NCBI GenBank assembly: GCA_007693435.1
Contig: REDO01000046.1
Span: forward strand, 1-64,000
DNA: 64,000 bases
Direction of reading: 5' to 3'
Source of the DNA: Salinarimonadaceae bacterium
GTDB lineage: Bacteria; Pseudomonadota; Alphaproteobacteria; Rhizobiales; Beijerinckiaceae
Part shown: piece after piece, positions 40,364-51,024 of the stretch
Numbering within the stretch: position 1 is the first letter of the stretch
How the letters are laid out: each line of letters opens with the position of its first letter
Notes under the pieces: generated by a model
The model's input: only the letters and a program-made list of their open reading frames with translations
What the model was told of the DNA's origin: nothing
The model's database searches: none
Position numbers and translations under genes: made by a program

Positions 40364-41461
40364 TCAGCGCCGCTCGCCCATCTGGCCGCGATGCCTGAGA
40401 TAGTGATCGGCGATGACGCACGCCATCATGGCCTCTCCCACAGGCACCGCGCGAATGCCGACGCAAGGGTCGTGACGGCCCTTGGTGAGGATGTCGGCGG
40501 CCTCGTTGTCGCGGGTCACCGTGGCGCGCGGGGTGAGGATCGAGGAGGTCGGTTTGACCGCGAACCGCGCCACGACCGGCTGGCCCGTCGAGAGCCCGCC
40601 CAGAACGCCGCCAGCGTTGTTGGAGGAGAAGACCGGCCGTCCGTCGGAGCCGGGCCGCATCTCGTCGGCGTTCTCCTCGCCGGTCAGTTCCGCCGAGGCG
40701 AAGCCCGCCCCGATCTCGACGCCCTTCACCGCGTTGATCGACATCAGCGCCGCCGCGAGGTCGCCGTCGAGCTTGCCGTAAACCGGCGCGCCCAGCCCCA
40801 CCGGCACGCCCTCGGCGACGATCTCGATCACGGCGCCGATGGAGGAGCCCGACTTGCGTATGCCGTCGAGATAGTCGGCGAAAAGCTCGGCCGCCTTCGC
40901 ATCGGGGCAGAAGAAGGGATTCCGCCTCGCCTCCTCCCAATCCCAGGCGTCGCGATCGATCTTGTGGGGGCCCATCTGCACGAGCGCGCCGCGCACCACG
41001 AGGCCGGGGACGATCTTGCGCGCGATCGCGCCGGCGGCGACGCGGGCCGCCGTCTCGCGCGCCGAGGAGCGCCCGCCCCCGCGATAGTCGCGCACGCCGT
41101 ATTTGGCGTCATAGGTGAAATCGGCGTGCCCGGGACGATACTTGTCGCGGATCTCGGAATAGTCCTTCGAGCGCTGGTCGACATTCTCGATCATCAGCGC
41201 GATCGGCGTTCCCGTCGTCACCTGCCCGCCCGTGCGGTCATCCTCGAAGACGCCAGAGAGAATTCGCACGGAATCGGGCTCGCGGCGTTGCGTGGTGAAG
41301 CGCGACTGGCCGGGCCGGCGCCGGTCAAGCTCCGCCTGGATCTCCTCCACTGTCAGCGGGATGAGCGGCGGGCAGCCGTCGACGACGCAGCCGAGCGCCG
41401 GGCCGTGGCTCTCGCCGAAAGTCGTGACGCGGAAAAGATGGCCGAAGGTATTGTGGGACAT
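40364..41461 (-). CDS. aroC: Chorismate synthase
   Basis: A 365-residue FMNH2-dependent lyase for the last step of the shikimate pathway. Family signatures are all present: [69 protein letters not shown] and [17 protein letters not shown]. The ATG at 41461 begins the usual [17 protein letters not shown]; a GTG two codons earlier is possible. It stands between recN (98 bases) and ribB (63 bases) on the same strand. Confidence 0.96.
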   Translation of the reverse strand: MSHNTFGHLFRVTTFGESHGPALGCVVDGCPPLIPLTVEEIQAELDRRRPGQSRFTTQRREPDSVRILSGVFEDDRTGGQVTTGTPIALMIENVDQRSKDYSEIRDKYRPGHADFTYDAKYGVRDYRGGGRSSARETAARVAAGAIARKIVPGLVVRGALVQMGPHKIDRDAWDWEEARRNPFFCPDAKAAELFADYLDGIRKSGSSIGAVIEIVAEGVPVGLGAPVYGKLDGDLAAALMSINAVKGVEIGAGFASAELTGEENADEMRPGSDGRPVFSSNNAGGVLGGLSTGQPVVARFAVKPTSSILTPRATVTRDNEAADILTKGRHDPCVGIRAVPVGEAMMACVIADHYLRHRGQMGERR

Positions 41462-41559
41462 GAGCACCGCCGAGTGTGGTCAGCCGGCTGTTTAGAACAT
41501 GTTCCGGAAGGAGCAAACCGCTTTCGCGCAGAGGAACGCTTGCAAGAAGGACGCGGGCG

Positions 41560-43239
41560 TCAGACCCCCTGTGTGGCGGCCTCAAGCAGCTTCAGGGCCG
41601 CGGCGCGCGCCTCCTGCGTGATCGTGGCGCCCGCGAGCATGCGCGCGATCTCCTCTCGACGCGGCGCGTCCAGGAGCGGCGACACCCGCGTCGCGACACG
41701 CTCGTCGCCGGGTATCGGCTCCTTGGCGATGAGGAAATGCCGGCCCGCGCGGGCGGCGACCTGCGGCGCGTGGGTCACGGCCATGACCTGCGTCGCGCGC
41801 GCGAGCCGGGCGAGGCGCTGGCCGATCGCGTCCGCCACGGCGCCGCCGACGCCGGTGTCGATTTCGTCGAAGACGAGGGTCGGCGCGGAGCCGCGATCGG
41901 CCAGCACCACCTTCATCGCCAGCATGAAGCGCGACAATTCGCCTCCCGACGCGACCTTCATCATCGGCCCCGGACGCGTCCCCGGATTGGTCTGCGCCCA
42001 GAATTCGACCCGGTCGAAACCGCTCGAATCGCGGCTCTCCTCATCAACCTCGATCTGCGTGATGAAGCGCGCGCGCTCCAGCTTGAGGGGCGGAAGCTCC
42101 TCCTGCACGGCGGCGTCGAGCGCGGCCGCGGCCTTCGCCCGCGCCGCGCTGAGTGCGCGCGCCGCCTCGCGATAGGCGGCGTCGGCCGCCGCGAGCGCCT
42201 TCTCCAGCTCCGCGAGCGCCTCCTCGCCGGCGTCGATTTCGGCGACATCCGCCGCGAAACGGTCGCGCAGGGCGCTCAGATCGTCGGGGGCGACGTCGTA
42301 TTTCCGGCCCGCCGCGCGCAGGGCGAATAGCCGCTCCTCGGCGCTTTCAAGCTCGCGCGGATCGAATTCGGCGCGGCGCTGGGCCTCCTCGATCACGGCC
42401 TGCGCCTCGTCGAAAGCGACGAGCAGCGCATCGAGAGCTTTCACGGGCGGTTCGACGAGGGCCGGCGCCTGATCGACGCGCCGCTCCAGACGGCGCAGGG
42501 CCGCGGAGATCGAGGGAACGGGCGAGGCCTGTCCGCTAAGGGCGTCGAGCGCGTCGGAAAGCTCTGTCGCGACTTTCTCCGCCTGCATCATCGTCTGGCG
42601 ACGCTCGGCCAGCTCCGCCTCTTCGCCGGCCATGGGCGCGAGCGTTCCCAGTTCCTCGACCGCGTGACGAAGGTAATCCGCGTCGCGACGCGCGCGCTCG
42701 ACGCGGGCGCGATGGGCTTCGAGCGCCTTGCGGGCGTCGCGGGCGCCGCCGGCCGCAGCCTCGACCTTCGCAACGAGACCGCCATGGCCGCCGAAAGCGT
42801 CGAGAATGGCGCGATGCGTCGCCGGATCGATCATCGCCCGATCGTCGTGCTGGCCGTGGATCTCCACGAGACGGGCGCCGAGCGCGCGAAGGGCCTGAAC
42901 GCTGACGGGCTGGTCGTTGACGAAGGCGCGCGTGCGCCCGTCCGCCATCTGCATGCGCCGCAGAATCAGGTCGCCGTCGACGTCGATCTCGAATTCCCTC
43001 GCGACCCGCCGCGCGGCATGGTCGGGCGCGACGTCGAACACCGCCGTCACCTGCCCCTGCGATTCGCCGTGACGCACCAGCGAACCGTCGCCGCGCCCGC
43101 CGAGCGCGAGCGCGAAGGCGTCGAGAAGGATGGATTTTCCCGCGCCGGTCTCGCCGGTCAAAACGCTCAGGCCCCGGTCGAACTGCAGCTCGAGCCGGTC
43201 GATCAGGACGATGTCGCGGATCGAGAGCTGGGCCAGCAT
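41560..43239 (-). CDS. recN: DNA repair ATPase RecN
   Basis: A 559-residue SMC-like protein acting in double-strand break repair. The N-terminal half-ATPase has Walker A GETGAGKSILLDAF (about residues 30-43) and the QHDDRAMIDP segment. A long, Ala/Glu-rich coiled coil (about 155-370) separates it from the C-terminal half with the signature VASGGELSRFMLAMK, Walker B VFDEIDTGVGG and the H-loop AVTHAPQVAA. Length is typical. It starts 17 bases after the bamD stop; bamD-recN adjacency is conserved in alphaproteobacteria. Confidence 0.95.
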   Translation of the reverse strand: MLAQLSIRDIVLIDRLELQFDRGLSVLTGETGAGKSILLDAFALALGGRGDGSLVRHGESQGQVTAVFDVAPDHAARRVAREFEIDVDGDLILRRMQMADGRTRAFVNDQPVSVQALRALGARLVEIHGQHDDRAMIDPATHRAILDAFGGHGGLVAKVEAAAGGARDARKALEAHRARVERARRDADYLRHAVEELGTLAPMAGEEAELAERRQTMMQAEKVATELSDALDALSGQASPVPSISAALRRLERRVDQAPALVEPPVKALDALLVAFDEAQAVIEEAQRRAEFDPRELESAEERLFALRAAGRKYDVAPDDLSALRDRFAADVAEIDAGEEALAELEKALAAADAAYREAARALSAARAKAAAALDAAVQEELPPLKLERARFITQIEVDEESRDSSGFDRVEFWAQTNPGTRPGPMMKVASGGELSRFMLAMKVVLADRGSAPTLVFDEIDTGVGGAVADAIGQRLARLARATQVMAVTHAPQVAARAGRHFLIAKEPIPGDERVATRVSPLLDAPRREEIARMLAGATITQEARAAALKLLEAATQGV

Positions 43240-43255
43240 CGGGCGGGCGACGCGA

Positions 43256-44146
43256 TCAGATGCCGACCGCGCGCACGAAGTCCACGAAGGCGCGGCTGAT
43301 CCACGAGCCCCGGTTCTCGCGCGGCTCGAGACCGCCGGTCTGGAGGAGGGCGTAGGCGTCGCGGTACCAGGGGCTGTCGGGGAAATTGTGCCCGAGGACG
43401 GCCGCCGCCGTCTGCGCCTCGTCGACGATGCCCATCGCGTAATAGGCCTCCGTCAGGCGCGAGAGCGCCTCCTCGACGTGCCGCGTGCGCTGGTAATGCG
43501 CGACGACGTTGCGGAAGCGGTTGATCGCGCCGGTATAGTTCCGGCGCTCCAGATAGAAGCGCCCGACCTGCATCTCCGCCCCGGCGAGCTGGTCGTACGC
43601 CATATTGAGCTTGGCGCGCGCATCGGCGACGTATTCCGAACGCGGATAACGTTCGATCACCGCCTCGAGCTCGACGATGGCGCGCGCCGTGCGGTCCTGA
43701 TCGCGCGCGATGTCCGGGATCTGATCGAAATACGATACGCCGATAATGTATTGCGCATACGCCGCCTCGGGCGTGTCGGGATGCCGGCGCAAATACGTCT
43801 GGGCGCTCGAGATCGCGTCGTCGAAGGCGCGGGACTCGTATTGGGAATAGGCCTTCATGACGAGGGCGCGGCGCGCCCATTGCGAGGAGGGATACTCCCG
43901 CTCGAGGCGTCCGAACGTCTCAACCGCGCCGTTGGAATCGCCCGAGCGCAGTTGCGCGAGGCCCTCGTTGTAGAGCGCCGGCGCAGGCGTCTGTTCAACG
44001 AGCTCCATCTCGTACCTCTCGGCGCGATCAAAGGGGTTCAGCGCGCTGACCGTGTCGCAGGCCGCGAGACCGGCGCCAATTCCGACGACGAGCAACGTGC
44101 GAGCGGCGCCCACCTTCGCGCTCATAAACGCATTCGCGAAAGACAT
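43256..44146 (-). CDS. bamD: Outer-membrane protein assembly lipoprotein BamD
   Basis: A 296-residue lipoprotein. The signal peptide ends in a lipobox, GLAAC, making Cys30 the lipidated residue. Tetratricopeptide repeats follow, containing YNEGLAQLRSGDSNGAVETF, EYPSSQWARRALVMKAYSQYE and RYPRSEYVADARAKL. BamD is the essential partner of BamA (28.8-31.1 kb) in outer-membrane insertion of porins. An internal ATG (MSAKVG, residue 8) is an alternative start that still leaves a good signal peptide. It lies between lpxC and recN. Confidence 0.94.
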   Translation of the reverse strand: MSFANAFMSAKVGAARTLLVVGIGAGLAACDTVSALNPFDRAERYEMELVEQTPAPALYNEGLAQLRSGDSNGAVETFGRLEREYPSSQWARRALVMKAYSQYESRAFDDAISSAQTYLRRHPDTPEAAYAQYIIGVSYFDQIPDIARDQDRTARAIVELEAVIERYPRSEYVADARAKLNMAYDQLAGAEMQVGRFYLERRNYTGAINRFRNVVAHYQRTRHVEEALSRLTEAYYAMGIVDEAQTAAAVLGHNFPDSPWYRDAYALLQTGGLEPRENRGSWISRAFVDFVRAVGI

Positions 44147-44284
44147 GCCCCGTGAAACCTCCGAAAAAGAAAACCGCCCCCGACGCGGCGCCGCCGTGGC
44201 TGTTTACCTCACGCCGGACGCAGACGCAAAGGCTGATCGACGCATTGGCCCATAGTGAGGCCGCGCGAACCCGGCAAGGCGATT

Positions 44285-45223
44285 TCAGCCGAGGCTGGAG
44301 CCCAGCGCCCTGGCCGCAACGGCGGCGGCGACGCCGGCTTCGCGGCGCGGGGCGGCCTCGACGATCTCATAGTTCGCACGGTCCGAAAACAGAGCTTCGA
44401 GGACGGCGAAATTGAGGCGATGACCGCCGCAATAGGCGCGGTAGGCGCCGAGCAGGGGATAACCGGCGAGCGCGAGATCGCCGACCGCGTCGAGCAGCTT
44501 GTGGCGGACGAACTCATCCGCGAAGCGCAGCCCTTCGGGATTGACCACGGCCTCGTCCGAGACGGCGACGGTGTTGTCGAGCGAGGCGCCGAGCGCGAAG
44601 CCGGCCTTCCACAGGCGCTCGACGTCGTTCATGAAGCCGAAGGTCCGCGCCCGCGCGACTTCGCGGCGGAAGACGTCCGGCCGCAATTCGCAGACGCGGC
44701 GCTGGCGGCCGATCACGGCGTTGGGAAAATCGATCTCCACGTCGAGGCGCAGGGGACCGTCGTGCGGAGCCAGCTCGACGAAGGCCCGCCCGGCGGCGGC
44801 GCGCACCGCGCGGCGCACGCGCAGGTGACGGCGCGGCGCGTCGCAGGCGACGAGCCCGGCGGCGTCGATCGCCTCGACGAAAGGAGCGGCGCTGCCGTCA
44901 AGGATGGGAAGCTCGGAACCGTCCACCTCGACGAGCGCGTTGTCGACGCCGAGGCCGGCGAGCGCAGCCATGAGATGTTCGATGGTCGCGACGGCGCCGG
45001 AGTCACGGTCGCCGACCACGGTGCAAAGCTCGGTCGCGGCGACATTGACGTGCCGGGCGTCGATCAGGCGGTCGATGCCGCTGGGAAGGCCGGTGCGAAG
45101 GAAGACGACGCCGTGATCCGCGTCCGCCGGATGAATCACCATCCTCACGCTATCGCCGGAATGAACGCCGATGCCGGATACGGCGGCAGGTGAAGCGAGC
45201 GTGAACTGGTTCGTATGCTTCAT
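44285..45223 (-). CDS. lpxC: UDP-3-O-acyl-N-acetylglucosamine deacetylase
   Basis: A 312-residue zinc amidase that catalyses the committed step of lipid A synthesis. Zinc ligands and catalytic residues are visible: TIEHLMAALAGLGVDNA (first His), LDGSAAPF, and RHKLLDAVGDLAL with the second His and Asp. The ATG at 45223 begins KHTNQFTL, with a second ATG three codons earlier also possible. It sits alone between ftsZ (316-base spacer) and bamD (138 bases), so it probably has its own promoter in the long spacer. Confidence 0.95.
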   Translation of the reverse strand: MKHTNQFTLASPAAVSGIGVHSGDSVRMVIHPADADHGVVFLRTGLPSGIDRLIDARHVNVAATELCTVVGDRDSGAVATIEHLMAALAGLGVDNALVEVDGSELPILDGSAAPFVEAIDAAGLVACDAPRRHLRVRRAVRAAAGRAFVELAPHDGPLRLDVEIDFPNAVIGRQRRVCELRPDVFRREVARARTFGFMNDVERLWKAGFALGASLDNTVAVSDEAVVNPEGLRFADEFVRHKLLDAVGDLALAGYPLLGAYRAYCGGHRLNFAVLEALFSDRANYEIVEAAPRREAGVAAAVAARALGSSLG

Positions 45224-45345
45224 TCGATCCATCCCGGCCGAAGGGGCGGTCCCAGAGAAATTGATCTCCAGTCGCCGAAACTTCGTCCGTATCCTGATGC
45301 CCCCGTACAGCTTTCGATCAGAATGATCGCGCCACACGCCCTGTT

Positions 45346-45353
45346 TTAACCAT
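45346..45353 (+). promoter_or_regulatory. Candidate CtrA half-site upstream of lpxC
   Basis: The 8-mer TTAACCAT, the known half-site of the cell-cycle regulator CtrA, occurs exactly once in this spacer, inside TGTTTTAACCATTGG. Such an AT-rich word is uncommon in this genome. CtrA binding is inference from the motif only. Confidence 0.35.
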
Positions 45354-45470
45354 TGGGGCACCATAATCGTGGCGCCCGTCCCGGCCAAATCACGCTTTCT
45401 TTCGGTCTGTTACAAAACACCGAAAATGCGCGCAATCGGCAAGCATCTGAAATCGCTGGACTTTATGACG

Positions 45471-45499
45471 AACGCCCCGAAGTTGAACTCCGGGGCGTC
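45471..45499 (-). terminator. Terminator-like hairpin after ftsZ
   Basis: Arms ACGCCCCG and CGGGGCGT, with additional AGTT/AACT pairing inside, lie about 40 bases past the ftsZ stop. Only a weak T-rich tail follows, so termination may be partial or factor-assisted. Confidence 0.55.
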
Positions 45500-45539
45500 C
45501 TTGCTTCGTGACACGCGCGTCGCCAATCGGCGGCGCGAC

Positions 45540-47450
45540 TCAGGTCGCCTGGCGACGCAGGAAGGCCGGGATTTCCAGCTGCTCGTCGTCGAGGCCGCGC
45601 GCCGCCGGAGCCGCCGGGGCCGCCGGCACCGGGCGCCCGTGCGGATCGAGATTGCCGTGGGCCGGACGGTAGGCCTGCGGCGCCTGAGGACGCTTGGCGT
45701 ATTCCGCATGGCCCGGCGACATCGCGGGCGCCGCCGGACGGACCGGCGCCGGAGCGGCGGCCCGCGGAGCCGGCTCGGCCATGGACTCGGGCCTCGCCAT
45801 CGGCTCGGGCCTGTGCTCGGACCTGTGCTCGGTCCTGGGATCGGTCCTGGGATCGGACACGGGTCCGGGCTGTGCGGTCGGCTCGCGACGGCCGAAGCCG
45901 ACGGTCGCAAGGCGCTGGAGCAGGCTGACGCGACGGCCGTCGCTTTCGGCGCGCTCCTGATGCGCGCGGATCTCGGCCTGAGCCGGGATCGGCAGTTCAT
46001 CGACGCGGGGCATTCTGGGCGCACGAACGGCGCGCTCGGCCTGCGGCGGCAGGAAGGGCGCATCGGGCGACGCATCCGCGACCGACGGCGCTTCGGCCAC
46101 CGGCGCGGGGCCGGCGAAGACCGGAGCTGGAGCCGGAGCAGGCGTCGCGGCCTCGACCGGAGCGGCCGAAGGAGCGGCGCGCAGCGCGGGCGCCTGGATC
46201 GGAGCCGGCGCGCCGGGCTGGGGCGCCGGAGCAGGGGCGGCCTCGGAGACGGGGGCCGTCTCGGTCGGCGCTGCGGTCTGAACCGGGCGAAGCGCCTGCT
46301 CCTGCGGGTTCGGGGCGGCATTGACGGGCTTCGCCGGCTCGCGAACCAGCGCCGCGGGCTGTTCGACGAGCGAGCGCTGCGCCGCCGCCTGGGCGGCGCG
46401 GGCGCGGGCTTCGGCCCGCAGACGCTCGGCGACTTCGGCGATGCGCTGTTCGGTCGCGGTGACCTCGGCGGCGTCGATCATCGTCTCATGGTCGATGCCC
46501 GTCGCGACGACGGAGACGCGAATCACGCCCTCCAGGCTTTCGTCGAAGGTCGCGCCGAGGATGATGTTGGCTTCGCAATCGACTTCTTCGCGGATACGGG
46601 TCGCGGCCTCATCGACTTCGTAGAGCGTCAGGTCGGGGCCGCCGGTGATCGAAATCAGGAGACCGCGCGCGCCGCGCATCGACACGTCGTCGAGCAGTGG
46701 GTTGGCGATCGCGGCGGCGGCGGCCGTCATGGCGCGGCCTTCGCCGGTAGCCTCGCCGGTGCCCATCATCGCCTTGCCCATCCCGCGCATGATGGCGCGC
46801 ACGTCGGCGAAGTCGAGGTTGATGAGGCCTTCCTTGACCATCAGGTCGGTGATGCAGGCCACGCCCGAATAGAGCACCTGGTCGGCCATCGCGAACGCGT
46901 CGGCGAAGGTCGTTTTCTCGTTTGCGACCCGGAACAGGTTCTGGTTGGGAATGACGATCAGCGTATCGACCGCCTGCTGCAGTTCGAGGATGCCCGCCTC
47001 GGCGAGGCGCATGCGCCGCGCGCCTTCGAACTGGAAGGGCTTGGTGACGACGCCGACGGTCAGAATGCCCATCTCGCGCGCAGCGCGGGCGATGACGGGG
47101 GCCGCGCCCGTGCCGGTCCCGCCGCCCATGCCGGCGGTGATGAAGGCCATGTGCGCGCCTGCGAGCTGGTCGCGGATCTCGTCGATCACCTCCTCGGCGG
47201 CGGCGCAGCCCACTTCGGGCTGCGATCCGGCGCCGAGACCTTCGGTCACGGCGACGCCCATCTGCACGATGCGCTGCGCTTTCGACGAGGTCAGCGCCTG
47301 CGCGTCGGTGTTGGCCACGACGAAATCGACGCCCTGAAGCCCCGATTCGATCATGTTGTTGACCGCGTTACCGCCAGCGCCGCCGACGCCGAAGACGGTG
47401 ATGTGCGGCTTCAGTTCCCGGATGTCCGGAGCTTGCAGACTGATTGCCAT
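45540..47450 (-). CDS. ftsZ: Cell division protein FtsZ
   Basis: A 636-residue tubulin-like GTPase that forms the Z-ring. The core (about 12-318) holds [15 protein letters not shown], the tubulin signature [10 protein letters not shown] (109-118) and [10 protein letters not shown] roughly 300-residue Pro/Ala-rich linker follows, with an embedded ordered-looking island [17 protein letters not shown] (480s-490s) and a short degenerate DPRT/EHRS repeat (532-548). The end, [10 protein letters not shown], is the conserved peptide that binds FtsA and other partners. The linker is longer than in most bacteria. The ATG at 47450 gives the usual MAISLQ-type start. Confidence 0.97.
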   Translation of the reverse strand: MAISLQAPDIRELKPHITVFGVGGAGGNAVNNMIESGLQGVDFVVANTDAQALTSSKAQRIVQMGVAVTEGLGAGSQPEVGCAAAEEVIDEIRDQLAGAHMAFITAGMGGGTGTGAAPVIARAAREMGILTVGVVTKPFQFEGARRMRLAEAGILELQQAVDTLIVIPNQNLFRVANEKTTFADAFAMADQVLYSGVACITDLMVKEGLINLDFADVRAIMRGMGKAMMGTGEATGEGRAMTAAAAAIANPLLDDVSMRGARGLLISITGGPDLTLYEVDEAATRIREEVDCEANIILGATFDESLEGVIRVSVVATGIDHETMIDAAEVTATEQRIAEVAERLRAEARARAAQAAAQRSLVEQPAALVREPAKPVNAAPNPQEQALRPVQTAAPTETAPVSEAAPAPAPQPGAPAPIQAPALRAAPSAAPVEAATPAPAPAPVFAGPAPVAEAPSVADASPDAPFLPPQAERAVRAPRMPRVDELPIPAQAEIRAHQERAESDGRRVSLLQRLATVGFGRREPTAQPGPVSDPRTDPRTEHRSEHRPEPMARPESMAEPAPRAAAPAPVRPAAPAMSPGHAEYAKRPQAPQAYRPAHGNLDPHGRPVPAAPAAPAARGLDDEQLEIPAFLRRQAT

Positions 47451-47568
47451 GACTTTTGCCCTTTCGGCGCTCTTGCCCATTCGGCCGCAAGCGGCCTTTC
47501 CCGAGTTCCGGCGCTTTCGCGCCGCGTTGTTGACCGCCGGCCCCGCCGGGCCGCCGAATTCCTTGCCT

Positions 47569-48894
47569 TCAAAAACTCTCGCGCAGCCAGCGACCCACCC
47601 GCGAGAGGTAGCCGTCGGAGCCCGCGCTCCCGAAACGCCCGCCGTCGCGCATGTCGAAATACTCCTCGTGCGCGATCTGCGGATAGACGAGCAGGCCGGC
47701 CGCAGTCGCGAAGGCAGGACCCTTCGCGGCCTCGGGCAGACCCTTGATTCCGAGCGGGCGGCCGATTCTCACCTGCCCCTCCAGAATGCGGCCCGCCTGT
47801 TCGAGCAGACCGTTGAGCTGGCTTGCCCCGCCCGTCAGGACGAGGCGACGCCCCGGACGCGCGGCGAATCCCACCGCCGCCAGCCGGTCGCGCGCGAGTT
47901 CGAGGATCTCCTCGATCCGCGGCTTGACGATGCGCACGAGCTTCGATTTCGGCATGTGGACGGTCGCGGCGCGATCGTCCTCGTCCAGATGGGGGACCGC
48001 GAAGAGATCGCGCTCGTCTGCGGGGCTCGACACGGCGGAGCCGTGCAGTATCTTGAGACGCTCGGCGGCGACGATGCGCGTCGAAAGGCCGCGCGCGATG
48101 TCCATGGTGACATGGTGACCGCCCACGGCGAACGAATCGACGTGAACGAGATGTCCGCCCTCGAAAACGGAGATGCCCGTGGTTCCGCCGCCGCAATCGA
48201 TCACGATCGCGCCCATGTCGATTTCGTCGTCCGCGAGAACCGCGAGGCCGGCCGAATAAGGCGAGGCGACGACGGCCTCGACGCCCAGATGGCAGCGCTC
48301 GACGGCCAGCATGAGGTTGCGCGTGGCGGCTGCGGCCGCCGTCACGACATGGAGTTCGACGCCCAGCGTTTCGCCCATCATCCCGGTGGGATCGGCGATA
48401 TCGGCCAGCCCGTCGAGGACGTAGCCGGTGGGCGTGGCGTGGAGCGCTATGCGGTCGGGATCGACGCCGTCGGTCGCCGCCAGGCGCAGCACCCGCTGGA
48501 GTTCCGCTTCGCCGACGGGGCCGCCGCGAACGGGCGTGGTGGCCTCGAAATGCTGGGAGCCGAGCCGCGCGCCCGACAGGCTGAGAATGACGGAGCGGAT
48601 TTCGACCTTCGCCATGCGCTCGGCCGCGTGGACGGCGTGACGGATCGCGGTCTCCGCCGCGTCGAGATCGACGACGGCGCCGCCCTTGAGCCCCTGCGAT
48701 CGATGATGCCCGATCCCGACGACGCGCACGACGTGGCTGCGCCGGCGCAGGGTCTCGACGCCTTCCCATGGCTGGAGTTCGGCGACGATGCAGGCGATCT
48801 TCGTCGTGCCGATATCGAGGATCGACAGGGTCGCGCCCCTGCGGGCCGAAAGCGGCTTGAGCCGCGGAGTCATGCTGGCGTGGAGGGCGGTCAC
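47569..48894 (-). CDS. ftsA: Cell division protein FtsA
   Basis: A 441-residue actin-like ATPase that tethers FtsZ to the membrane. Family sequences: [70 protein letters not shown] and [13 protein letters not shown]. The C-terminal amphipathic helix ([13 protein letters not shown]) is present. I place the start at the GTG at 48894, which has GGGAGG seven bases upstream and overlaps the ftsQ stop by four bases (GTGA). Much longer open frame upstream is a shadow of ftsQ. Confidence 0.96.
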   Translation of the reverse strand: MTALHASMTPRLKPLSARRGATLSILDIGTTKIACIVAELQPWEGVETLRRRSHVVRVVGIGHHRSQGLKGGAVVDLDAAETAIRHAVHAAERMAKVEIRSVILSLSGARLGSQHFEATTPVRGGPVGEAELQRVLRLAATDGVDPDRIALHATPTGYVLDGLADIADPTGMMGETLGVELHVVTAAAAATRNLMLAVERCHLGVEAVVASPYSAGLAVLADDEIDMGAIVIDCGGGTTGISVFEGGHLVHVDSFAVGGHHVTMDIARGLSTRIVAAERLKILHGSAVSSPADERDLFAVPHLDEDDRAATVHMPKSKLVRIVKPRIEEILELARDRLAAVGFAARPGRRLVLTGGASQLNGLLEQAGRILEGQVRIGRPLGIKGLPEAAKGPAFATAAGLLVYPQIAHEEYFDMRDGGRFGSAGSDGYLSRVGRWLRESF

Positions 48895-49970
48895 GTGCGC
48901 ACCTCCCGGCCACGGACGGGCTTTTTTTCGAGCGCCGCAGCGCGCGCGGCCCAGGCCTCTTCGGTGAGCCGCACGACGACGCGGTCGCTCATGCGCAGGT
49001 CGATGGCGATCACGTCCTTCTCGAGCAGGCCGTGGGCTTCCTCGATGACGACGAGGCGGCGCAGCGCGCCGACCGGGTCGGATTCCGGCAACCGCACGTC
49101 CATGCCGTTGTCGAGAGTGAGCGTCCAGCGCCGCTCGGCGACGAGCGTGCCCGCCCGGATGCGCTGCATCAACGGACCGGCGGAATTGATGAGCGCGAAA
49201 TACTCCCTCATTCGCCGGTTGGCGCCCTCGCCCACGACGTGCGGGAGGGTGACGTAGCGCGGATCGGGCCGGAACATGTCGATCACCGCCCCATCCTCGG
49301 AAATGACGTAGAGCTCGCCGTCGACCTGCCACAGGGCGAAGGGCTCGCGCTCAACGATCGAAACCACGACGCCATCCGGATAGAGCTTGCGCACGGATGC
49401 GCTCTGAACGAGCGGCAGGGCCTCAAGCCCCTCGCGGGCGATGGCGACGTCGAGGAAAGGCAGCGCCACGATCGGCGAGATCCCGGCGGCCGCGAGGATT
49501 TCCCGTTCGCGCAGCTGCGCGAAACCGGAAATCGTCACTTCCTTGATGCCGAAGCCGAGGAGCCGCGCGGCGACGTGATGCGCGGGCCCGTGCTCCTCGA
49601 AGAAGGCCTCGATCTGGCCGCCGGCGCTCATCCCGGCGACGGCGACGGCGAGAAAGAACCCGGCGAGCAGACCCGATCCGGCGAATCGCGGCACCTTGCG
49701 CGCCAGCCGGTCGATCCCGTTGCGCGGGCGGCGCTGTTCGGGGCTGCGGCGGAAGGGCTTGCCGCCCATGGCGAGCGCGCCGAGGGAGACGGAGGATTTG
49801 GCGGAAAACGTCGAGTTCGTCCGGGGGGCTGCTCCGGGAGCATGTACGCCGCCCGAATCACGAGAGGCCGCCGAGCGGCCGCGGATGGGCTGGCCGGCGC
49901 CCGCACGCGCGGCCGCTGCCCCGGAAAATCCGGAGCTCAGCGGTTCAGCGAAGCGTCCTCCACCATCCAT
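48891..49970 (-). CDS. ftsQ: Cell division protein FtsQ
   Basis: A 359-residue bitopic inner-membrane protein of the divisome that links FtsA/FtsK with FtsL/FtsB. A variable cytoplasmic N-terminus of about 95 Ala/Arg/Pro-rich residues precedes one membrane helix ([20 protein letters not shown]). A POTRA domain ([22 protein letters not shown]) and the beta domain ([27 protein letters not shown]) follow in the periplasm. The start overlaps ddl by 34 bases; later ATGs (for example MGGKPF) would shorten the variable tail only. Confidence 0.93.
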   Translation of the reverse strand: MDGGGRFAEPLSSGFSGAAAARAGAGQPIRGRSAASRDSGGVHAPGAAPRTNSTFSAKSSVSLGALAMGGKPFRRSPEQRRPRNGIDRLARKVPRFAGSGLLAGFFLAVAVAGMSAGGQIEAFFEEHGPAHHVAARLLGFGIKEVTISGFAQLREREILAAAGISPIVALPFLDVAIAREGLEALPLVQSASVRKLYPDGVVVSIVEREPFALWQVDGELYVISEDGAVIDMFRPDPRYVTLPHVVGEGANRRMREYFALINSAGPLMQRIRAGTLVAERRWTLTLDNGMDVRLPESDPVGALRRLVVIEEAHGLLEKDVIAIDLRMSDRVVVRLTEEAWAARAAALEKKPVRGREVRT

Positions 49971-50857
49971 GTCACCAACTCACCGAACGAGTAGCCCTCA
50001 TGGGCTGCGATTTCGGGCACCAGACTCGTCTCGGTCATGCCGGGCTGCGTGTTGACTTCGAGAGCGACGAGTTCCCCGGTTCCGCCGGGGCGATCGTCGT
50101 ATCGAAAATCGGTGCGGCTGACGCCGCGACACCCGAGAGATTGATGCGCCGTTAACGCCAAATGTTGAATGTGTTGGTAAATATTCGGTTTAATTTCTGC
50201 CGGAAGGACGTGGATTGACCCACCTTTCGCGTACTTGGCGTCGAAGTCGTAGAAATCCCCGGTCGCGGGCTTGATCTCGATCACGCCGAGCGCCTTCTCG
50301 CCCATCACCGCACAGGTCAGTTCGCGGCCCGCGACATAAGGCTCGGCAAGCACTTCGTCGCCATAGGCCCAGTCGTCGCCGTTGAGCTGTTGAGGGGGGT
50401 GGGCGCGCTCGTCGCGCACGATGATGACGCCGAAGGACGAGCCCTCCGCGATCGGCTTGACGACATATGGCGGCGGCAGGACGTGGCCGCGCGCGACCTC
50501 GAAGCGGTTAACGATTCGCCCGCCCGGAACCGGCACGCCGGCGGCGCGCATGACGTGCTTGGCGAGCGCCTTGTCCATCGCCAGCGCCGAGGCTAGGACG
50601 CCGGAATGCGTATACGGGATGCGCAGGAATTCCAGCACGCCCTGGATCTTGCCGTCCTCGCCCATCGGCCCGTGCAGGGCGTTGAAGGCGACGTCGGGGC
50701 GAAGCGCCGCGAGTTCGGTCACGACGGAGGGCGTCACGTCGAGGCGGGTGACGCGGTAGCCCTCGCCCTCCAGCGCCTGGGCGCAGGCCGCTCCGCTGCG
50801 CAGGCTGACCTCGCGCTCGGACGACCAGCCGCCCATCAGCACCGCCACATGCTTCAT
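49937..50857 (-). CDS. ddl: D-alanine--D-alanine ligase
   Basis: A 306-residue ATP-grasp enzyme that makes the D-Ala-D-Ala end of the peptidoglycan stem peptide. Family sequences: [78 protein letters not shown] and [17 protein letters not shown]. First gene of the ddl-ftsQ-ftsA-ftsZ unit, with a 167-base spacer and the gltA terminator upstream. The murB/murC genes that often precede ddl are absent here. Confidence 0.96.
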   Translation of the reverse strand: MKHVAVLMGGWSSEREVSLRSGAACAQALEGEGYRVTRLDVTPSVVTELAALRPDVAFNALHGPMGEDGKIQGVLEFLRIPYTHSGVLASALAMDKALAKHVMRAAGVPVPGGRIVNRFEVARGHVLPPPYVVKPIAEGSSFGVIIVRDERAHPPQQLNGDDWAYGDEVLAEPYVAGRELTCAVMGEKALGVIEIKPATGDFYDFDAKYAKGGSIHVLPAEIKPNIYQHIQHLALTAHQSLGCRGVSRTDFRYDDRPGGTGELVALEVNTQPGMTETSLVPEIAAHEGYSFGELVTWMVEDASLNR

Positions 50858-50961
50858 CGTAATTCTCCCTTGCGGAGCGACCGGCGGGCCGCGTCCGGCG
50901 CGATCCGGCGACGTTTCGTTAACGATGCGGCGCCGAGCGTTTCACGAGGGTAAACGCCTCG

Positions 50962-51000
50962 TAAAAAAACGAAGGGCCGCCCGGCGGGGGGCGGCCCTCG
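50962..51000 (-). terminator. Rho-independent terminator after gltA
   Basis: On the minus strand AGGGCCGCCC pairs with GGGCGGCCCT and is followed by TCGTTTTTTT. It lies about 25 bases past the gltA stop, so gltA transcription ends before ddl. Confidence 0.88.
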
Positions 51001-51024
51001 AAATCCGAAGCGGCTCGGGCGGCC

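Larger units (their letters stand above)
45224..45539. other. 316-base intergenic region between ftsZ and lpxC
   Basis: No gene is seen here. From the ftsZ side it holds the ftsZ terminator-like hairpin (45471-45499). A more AT-rich stretch with an exact TTAACCAT follows (45346-45353), and then about 120 bases of leader before lpxC. It probably contains the lpxC promoter, but I cannot place the -10 and -35 boxes with confidence. Confidence 0.6.

Noticed and set aside
38870-42175. 1,101-codon plus-strand open frame
   Set aside because: It runs antisense through rpsB, ribB, aroC and recN, whose products are unmistakable. Its translation is Arg/Gly/His/Asp-rich low-complexity sequence typical of GC-rich antisense frames.
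45369-47747. 792-codon plus-strand open frame
   Set aside because: Antisense shadow of ftsZ; Arg/Gly-rich with no recognisable domain.
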